From positions 1 to 10,127 of the forward strand of contig CAZXCB010000119.1 in the NCBI GenBank assembly GCA_964639075.1: a DNA stretch of 10,127 nucleotides. The letters run 5' to 3'. This DNA is from JAENVU01 sp964639075 (GTDB lineage: Bacteria > Actinomycetota > Acidimicrobiia > IMCC26256 > JAENVU01). Each line of letters starts with the position of its first letter. Position 1 is the first letter of the stretch. This document shows positions 6,550 through 10,127 of this stretch, in pieces. The translations under genes and the position numbers were made by a program. The notes under the pieces are model-generated. The model did not search any database. It was given only the letters and a program-made list of their open reading frames with translations, and was not told where the DNA came from.

Positions 6550-7431
6550 ATGGGTGCACTCGACGGTCGCGTGGCGATCATCACCGGAGCCGGCCGCGGG
6601 CTCGGCCGCGAGCACGCGCTGCTCTTCGCCGCCGAAGGTGCCAAGGTGGTCGTGAACGACCTGGGTGGCGAGGCCGACGGGTCGGGGGGCGACGTCACGC
6701 CGGCCCAGCAGGTGGTCTCCGAGATCCAGGCCATGGGCGGTGACGCCGTCGCGAACGGCGACGACGTCGCCGACTGGGACGGCGCGCAGCGCCTGGTCCA
6801 GACGGCGATCGACACGTTCGGTGATCTCCACGTGTTGGTGAATAACGCCGGCATCCTGCGTGACCGCGTCATCGTGAACATGACCGAGGCCGAGTGGGAC
6901 GCGGTGATCCACGTGCACCTCAAGGGCCACTTCTGCCCGACCCGGATGGCCGCGGCCTACTGGCGCGAGCAGTCCAAGGCGGGCAGGGACGTCAACGCGT
7001 CGATCATCCACACGTCGTCGACGTCGGGGCTCCTCGCCAACCCCGGGCAGGCCAATTACGGCGCGGCGAAGAGCGGCATCGCGACGATGTCGCAGATCGC
7101 GGCGAAGGAGCTGATCCGCTACGGCGTGCGCTCGAACGCGATCGCCCCGGCCGCCCGCACGCGGCTCACCGAGGCGACGCCCGGACTCGGCGAGGTCGTG
7201 AAGCCACCCGAGGACGACGCCGCGTTCGACCTGTGGGACGCGGCGAACGTGGCGCCGTTCGTGGCGTATCTGGCCACGGCGGACTGCCCGTTCAACGGCG
7301 AGGCCTTCCTCGTGCAGGGTGGCGTCGTGCAGCGCTTCCAACCGTGGTGGCTCGCGGAGAAGATCGACAAGGGCGATCGCTGGACCGTCGCCGAGCTCGC
7401 GGAGCAGGCCGCCAAGCTCCTCCCGTCCTGA
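6550..7431 (+). CDS. MFE-2-like short-chain dehydrogenase (probable 3-hydroxyacyl-CoA dehydrogenase)
   Basis: This 293-residue SDR has a Rossmann glycine motif TGAGRGLG (12-19), an acidic residue D37 in VVNDLGG after strand 2 (favouring NAD+ over NADP+), NNAG at 98-101, and catalytic S157, Y170 and K174 (HTSSTSGLL ... NYGAAK). Several segments (NDLGG-x-x-DGSG at 36-46, NNAGILRDR, VHLKGHF at 122-128, NPGQANYGAAKSG) are hallmarks of the dehydrogenase domain of peroxisomal multifunctional enzyme 2 (HSD17B4) and its actinobacterial relatives such as ChsB1. The likely reaction is NAD-dependent oxidation of a (3R)-hydroxyacyl-CoA or steroid side-chain CoA ester. That complements the hydratase pair at 2842-3701, though the genes are not co-transcribed. 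The C-terminal 30 residues after the SDR core (QRFQPWWLAEKI onward) resemble the extension seen in this subgroup. The exact substrate is not determinable. Confidence 0.93.
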   Translation: MGALDGRVAIITGAGRGLGREHALLFAAEGAKVVVNDLGGEADGSGGDVTPAQQVVSEIQAMGGDAVANGDDVADWDGAQRLVQTAIDTFGDLHVLVNNAGILRDRVIVNMTEAEWDAVIHVHLKGHFCPTRMAAAYWREQSKAGRDVNASIIHTSSTSGLLANPGQANYGAAKSGIATMSQIAAKELIRYGVRSNAIAPAARTRLTEATPGLGEVVKPPEDDAAFDLWDAANVAPFVAYLATADCPFNGEAFLVQGGVVQRFQPWWLAEKIDKGDRWTVAELAEQAAKLLPS

Positions 7432-7438
7432 CCTCGCG

Positions 7439-7457
7439 GCCGACGCGTACCGTCGGC
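7439..7457 (+). terminator. Hairpin just after the SDR stop codon
   Basis: GCCGACG (7439-7445) pairs perfectly with CGTCGGC (7451-7457) around a five-base loop, seven bases after the TGA at 7429-7431. Position fits a terminator, but there is no U-tract. GTCGG (7452-7456) can also pair with CCGAC at 7461-7465, an alternative hairpin. Confidence 0.4.
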
Positions 7458-7689
7458 TCACCGACTCCGTGGACCGGCCCCGCGCGCTGCGACGCGGGGC
7501 CGTGTCGCGTGTGTGGTTCCCGCAGGCTCGTGTGGAGGACGGGGCCAGAATCCCACTCTGGGTGGTGTGTCCGGTCGTCACCCTTCGTGGCAGTCGCGGG
7601 GGTCGGACGACTCACCGACGCGTCGCTCCTCCCCAAGAATGGGGACGTGTCGTGCACGTTCCGTGGTCGAAATGATCCGACCGACTCCC
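7458..7689. other. Non-coding gap with three small hairpins
   Basis: No reading frame here has a ribosome binding site or recognisable protein. Three short perfect hairpins follow one another near its right end: TCCCC/GGGGA (7630-7645, loop AAGAAT), ACGTG/CACGT (7645-7659) and GGTCG/CGACC (7665-7682). They may be structure in an RNA, operator-like repeats, or chance. Apart from these I see nothing in this stretch. Confidence 0.3.
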
Positions 7690-7717
7690 TTGTCGCGCTG
7701 CCGTCGATCCCGATAAT
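7690..7717 (+). promoter_or_regulatory. Sigma-70-type promoter for the small gene
   Basis: TTGTCG (7690-7695) and GATAAT (7712-7717) match the -35 and -10 consensus at four and five of six bases, with a 16-base spacer. The predicted start near 7724 gives a leader of about 40 bases that includes a strong ribosome binding site. It is the most consensus-like promoter in the window. Confidence 0.5.
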
Positions 7718-7752
7718 GACTGCGGAGAGTGAACCCCGACCGCGGGTTCGAC

Positions 7753-7759
7753 GGAGGAG
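7753..7759 (+). promoter_or_regulatory. Strong ribosome binding site of the 71-codon gene
   Basis: GGAGGAG ends three bases before the ATG at 7763 (the GGAGG core is five bases away). It is the best Shine-Dalgarno match in the window and the main reason to accept this short frame as a gene. Confidence 0.7.
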
Positions 7760-7762
7760 CAC

Positions 7763-7978
7763 ATGCGCAGGCCGGCGAAGGGCGGAACCAGCCACCCCCC
7801 GCTGCACGGACCGGGGATGGGCTACGGCCGGCCGTTGCGGCCGCGGGCCGACGCCATCGCGCGCGTGGAGCTCGCGACGGAGATCGACGCATTGCTGCGC
7901 GGCGAGCCCGTCGCCGCGGACGAGCCCGTCGTCGTCGACGACCGGTCGTCGGTCACCGGAATCGATCTCCGCAGCTGA
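7763..7978 (+). CDS. Small hypothetical protein, 71 residues
   Basis: I do not recognise this protein. It has a basic, glycine- and proline-rich N-terminal third (MRRPAKGG, HPPLHGPGMGYGRPLRPR), a short predicted helix around residues 28-45 (ADAIARVELATEIDALLRG) and an acidic C-terminal third (AADEPVVVDDRSS). It has no transmembrane segment, cysteine or metal motif. It is likely real because it has a near-consensus promoter, a strong ribosome binding site and helix-compatible amino acid use unlike a random GC-rich frame. The charge split from basic to acidic suggests a small soluble binding or adaptor protein, which is only a guess. It ends 27 bp before the convergent protease-propeller gene, and there is no operon partner. 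The TGA is at 7976-7978. Confidence 0.6.
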   Translation: MRRPAKGGTSHPPLHGPGMGYGRPLRPRADAIARVELATEIDALLRGEPVAADEPVVVDDRSSVTGIDLRS

Positions 7979-7995
7979 CGCGGCCCGGGCCCGCG
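7979..7995. terminator. Short hairpin between convergent genes
   Basis: CGCGG (7979-7983) pairs with CCGCG (7991-7995) over a seven-base loop in the 27-bp gap between two convergent stop codons. It could act on both strands, but the stem is only five pairs and has no U-tract. Confidence 0.25.
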
Positions 7996-8005
7996 ACCCG
8001 GCGGC

Positions 8006-10127
8006 TCAACTCCACCAGGTGTGTTGGAACCGGTCGGCGTTGGCCTGGTCGATGTAGCTCAGTTGGAGTTGGGTGCCGTAGAGGATGACGGCGACGTCGT
8101 TGCCGGTGTCGGCACTCGAGGACGCGCCGGGTTTGGTCGCGCCGGCGCCGTCGAGGATCTCGACGTGCCAGCCCGCGGCGTACCACGCGTGGCGGAGCGC
8201 GCCCGTCGTGAGGTCCTGGTACCAGAGGTGGAGCCCTCCGCTGTAGGGGAGCATCGCGAGGTGGCTGCCGACGGGGTCGTTCGTGTGTCCCGGGATCGAC
8301 CCGCCGCTGCCGTCGAGGGTCTCGAAGCTCCACTTGGCGCCGTTCCACCAGGTGTGGCGGAGCGCGCCGGTGGTGGTGTCGCGGTAGGTGGCGTCGAGCT
8401 GGGTGCCGAACGGGATGACGGTGACGTCGTCGCCGACGGTGTCGGTGGTGCTGCCGGGGCGTCCACCGGTGCCGTCGAGCGTCTCCGAGTGCCACGCGCC
8501 GTCGTACCACGAGTGTCGCAGCGTGCCCGCCGAGGTGTTGTACACGACGTGGAGGGCGGAGCCGTAGGTCGTGGCGGCGAGGGAGCTGCCCGACGTTGGG
8601 AGTGTGGTCGCCACGTCGAGGTTCTCGAAGCTCCACTGGGTGCCGTTCCACCAGGCGTGGCGGAGCCGGTGTGCGGTCTGGTCCGAATAGAAGACCTGGA
8701 GCGCTCCGTTGTGTTGGCGCACGACGTTGGTGGCGCCGCCGACCTGGTTGGTGGTGCGCCCGTTCGATCCGCCGGCACCGTCCAGGGTCTCGAAGTGCCA
8801 GGACCCGTCGAACCAGGCGTGACGCAGCGTGTGGGTCGTGTCGTCGGCGTAGAAGAGCTGGAGCGTGGTGCCGTACTGCATCGCGGTGACATGGGCGCCG
8901 ACGGTGTCGGTGGTGTGCTTGCCGTCGCCGTCGAGGTTCTCGACGTTCCATTTCGCGCCGTCCCACCACGAATGCGAGAGGGAGGATCGGGTGCTGTTCG
9001 CGTAGAAGTCGTGGAGCTGGGTGCCGTACTTGAGCAACGCGTTGCCGCCCCCGAAGTGGTCGTTCGAGACCCCACTGCCGCTGCCGTTCAACGTCGAGTA
9101 GTGCCACGCCGGACCGGTGGTCGGCGGCGGGCAGGCCGGCACACCGCCCGCCACGGTCCAGCCGCTGTCGCCGAAGATCCCGAGGACGATCGGGCCGGGA
9201 CTGTGGATGACCTCGTTCGGCCCGATGGCCGGGGTCATCAGGGAGTTCACGTTGCCGGCGCCGTAGGTGGCTTCGTCGAGGTGCGAGTAGCTGCTGCCGC
9301 TCTGCCACGACGCGGGAGCGAAGAGCTTCGGGGCGACGCACCCGTTCGCGGCGAGGGCCTTCCCGCCCGTGAAGCGCACGTCCTGGCCCTGCAGCGCGGT
9401 CGCCAGCGCGGCCGAGCCGTCGGTGATCGAGAGGAGTGCGGTGCCGTTGCTCTTCGTGAACCGGTCGAACACGAGCGGAGAGCCGCCCAGACAGCACGTG
9501 CCGATGCCGCCACTCGCGTTCATCGCGCCGAGGAAGCCCAGGCCGTGGCCGAGCTCGTGGAGCACCACGCTCTCGAAGTCGATCTTGCCGCCGGTGTTGC
9601 CGTCGGTACCGAAGTAGAAGCCGGAGTACGTCGACGAGAAGTCCGCTCCGATGTCGGCGTTCCCGGGATCGAGGTCGCTGCCGTGGCGCGCGTTGGCGAG
9701 CGCCCCCGGATACCACGTGCCGGGCTGGGGGGCGCCGGAGAAGTCGCGGAAGATGGAGTTCGGTCCCGCGCTGCCGAGCACGCCACTGGGCAGGGCCGTG
9801 AAGCTCGCGTCGACGACGATCGGGACCGAGCTGCTGATGAGTGACGCCCATTGGTCCACCGCGGCCTGGAACGCGGCCTTGGCCGCCGGGTTCGCGTCGA
9901 ACCCCGCGTCGTAGTTCACGACGAACGAGCTCGTGACGGACTGCGCGCGCAGGGCGCCGGGCGCGGGGGCGGGCGCCACCGAGACGAACGTCGGTGTGGT
10001 CGGTGCGGGGCCGAGCACCACGGGGACCGCGCGACCCGGCGCCTCGACGCCCTCGGGCGGGCCGGCCTCGGGCGTTGCGGCGACGGCCGGGCCGGCCGTC
10101 AGGCCCGCGGCTGCGAGCGCCAGCAGG
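8006..10127 (-). CDS. Secreted metzincin-like metalloprotease with C-terminal seven-repeat beta-propeller, start beyond window
   Basis: The frame stays open to the right edge. The first visible codons read LLALAAAGLTAGPAVA, the core and A-V-A cleavage site of a signal peptide, so only a few N-terminal residues are missing (706 visible). After a proline-rich linker comes a protease domain (about 64-330). It has the zinc motif HELGHGLGF at 190-198 (H190, E191, H194), no His at the usual +10 position, but SHLDE (H282) followed by LMTP (M297). This pattern recalls leishmanolysin-type metzincins, where the third ligand and Met-turn come after an insertion. A PACPPPTTGP linker leads to seven tandem repeats (341-706) of 47-55 residues, each starting W-x-x-E-x-LDG and ending LRHAWW-G, most likely a seven-bladed propeller for glycan or protein binding. 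Cysteines at 211, 212, 263 and 332 fit an extracellular protein. Substrate unknown. The GTG at 10021 is internal, not the start. Confidence 0.87.
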   Translation of the reverse strand, partial: LLALAAAGLTAGPAVAATPEAGPPEGVEAPGRAVPVVLGPAPTTPTFVSVAPAPAPGALRAQSVTSSFVVNYDAGFDANPAAKAAFQAAVDQWASLISSSVPIVVDASFTALPSGVLGSAGPNSIFRDFSGAPQPGTWYPGALANARHGSDLDPGNADIGADFSSTYSGFYFGTDGNTGGKIDFESVVLHELGHGLGFLGAMNASGGIGTCCLGGSPLVFDRFTKSNGTALLSITDGSAALATALQGQDVRFTGGKALAANGCVAPKLFAPASWQSGSSYSHLDEATYGAGNVNSLMTPAIGPNEVIHSPGPIVLGIFGDSGWTVAGGVPACPPPTTGPAWHYSTLNGSGSGVSNDHFGGGNALLKYGTQLHDFYANSTRSSLSHSWWDGAKWNVENLDGDGKHTTDTVGAHVTAMQYGTTLQLFYADDTTHTLRHAWFDGSWHFETLDGAGGSNGRTTNQVGGATNVVRQHNGALQVFYSDQTAHRLRHAWWNGTQWSFENLDVATTLPTSGSSLAATTYGSALHVVYNTSAGTLRHSWYDGAWHSETLDGTGGRPGSTTDTVGDDVTVIPFGTQLDATYRDTTTGALRHTWWNGAKWSFETLDGSGGSIPGHTNDPVGSHLAMLPYSGGLHLWYQDLTTGALRHAWYAAGWHVEILDGAGATKPGASSSADTGNDVAVILYGTQLQLSYIDQANADRFQHTWWS
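8009..9106 (-). repeat. Seven tandem ~50-codon repeats (propeller blades)
   Basis: The units, in reading order, are 9106-8951, 8950-8801, 8800-8636, 8635-8495, 8494-8333, 8332-8171 and 8170-8009 (52, 50, 55, 47, 54, 54 and 54 codons). Each has W-x-x-E-x-LDG-x-G, a variable Gly/Thr-rich loop, then V-x-x-x-x-YG-x-x-LQ-x-x-Y, and LRH-x-W-x-x-G. Unit 4 is shortest and lacks DG-x-G; unit 1 has LNGSG. The last ends at HTWWS, one residue before the stop. Confidence 0.85.
10079..10126 (-). other. Signal peptide core of the protease-propeller
   Basis: Sixteen hydrophobic, Ala/Leu-rich residues end in A-V-A before ATPEAG, a standard signal peptidase I site. They lie upstream of the internal GTG at 10021 and show that the true start is just outside the window. 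Confidence 0.7.

Noticed and set aside
7319..7675. Short plus- and minus-strand frames in and around the 7432-7762 gap
   Set aside because: They have no ribosome binding site, are Arg/Ser-rich and overlap the SDR or one another; none shows a recognisable protein.
8009..9106. CRISPR-like or intergenic tandem repeat
   Set aside because: The periodicity is in codons (47-55 per unit) within one open frame and the units are diverged, so it is protein repeat structure.
8021..9844. 607-codon plus-strand frame opposite the protease-propeller
   Set aside because: The opposite strand has a signal peptide, zinc motif and repeats; this frame is Val/Gly/Ala/Arg-rich with repetition that mirrors the real repeats.
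9922..10021. GTG at 10021 as the start of the protease gene
   Set aside because: The frame continues upstream with a signal-peptide core to the window edge, so this GTG is internal.
1..10127. tRNA, rRNA, insertion sequence, phage or defence-system genes
   Set aside because: I looked on both strands and found no tRNA-like cloverleaf, transposase, integrase, terminal inverted repeats or defence domain.

Overview
The window is very GC-rich with strong G/C bias at third codon positions, and it is packed with typical high-GC Gram-positive genes. These include a MetE-like protein next to NAD-dependent DNA ligase (the same pair sits together in Mycobacterium), a PknB-type kinase with four PASTA repeats, a HadA/HadB-type MaoC pair and an MFE-2-like short-chain dehydrogenase. 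Three genes also look leaderless. I infer an actinomycete (Actinomycetota); an Acidimicrobiia-like lineage is possible but not proven from the sequence.

Layout. Positions 1-3701 form a plus-strand block: the 3' part of a MetE-like zinc protein, ligA, then two short MaoC-fold proteins (FAS1-type dehydratase subunit and catalytic hydratase subunit) packed tightly behind ligA. Next is a minus-strand bitopic protein with an extracellular Ig-like domain (3796-4296). It is divergent from the PASTA Ser/Thr kinase (4421-6286) across a 124-bp double promoter. A 263-bp gap leads to a plus-strand SDR (6550-7431). A 331-bp gap with small hairpins and a good promoter precedes a 71-codon gene of unknown function (7763-7978). 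The right quarter is a large minus-strand secreted protein (8006 to beyond the right edge): signal peptide, metzincin-like zinc protease domain, then seven tandem ~50-residue repeats that most likely fold as a seven-bladed beta-propeller.

How the genes fit. LigA is housekeeping replication/repair. The MaoC pair and the SDR would supply the hydration and 3-hydroxyacyl-CoA dehydrogenation steps of acyl-CoA or steroid side-chain metabolism, although they are not one operon. The kinase probably senses the cell wall through its PASTA domains, and the divergent Ig-like membrane protein could be a partner at the envelope. The protease-propeller is the least conventional item. I found no CRISPR array, RNA gene, insertion sequence or defence system; the most interesting material is the protease-propeller, the small unknown gene and the recurrent leaderless promoter geometry.
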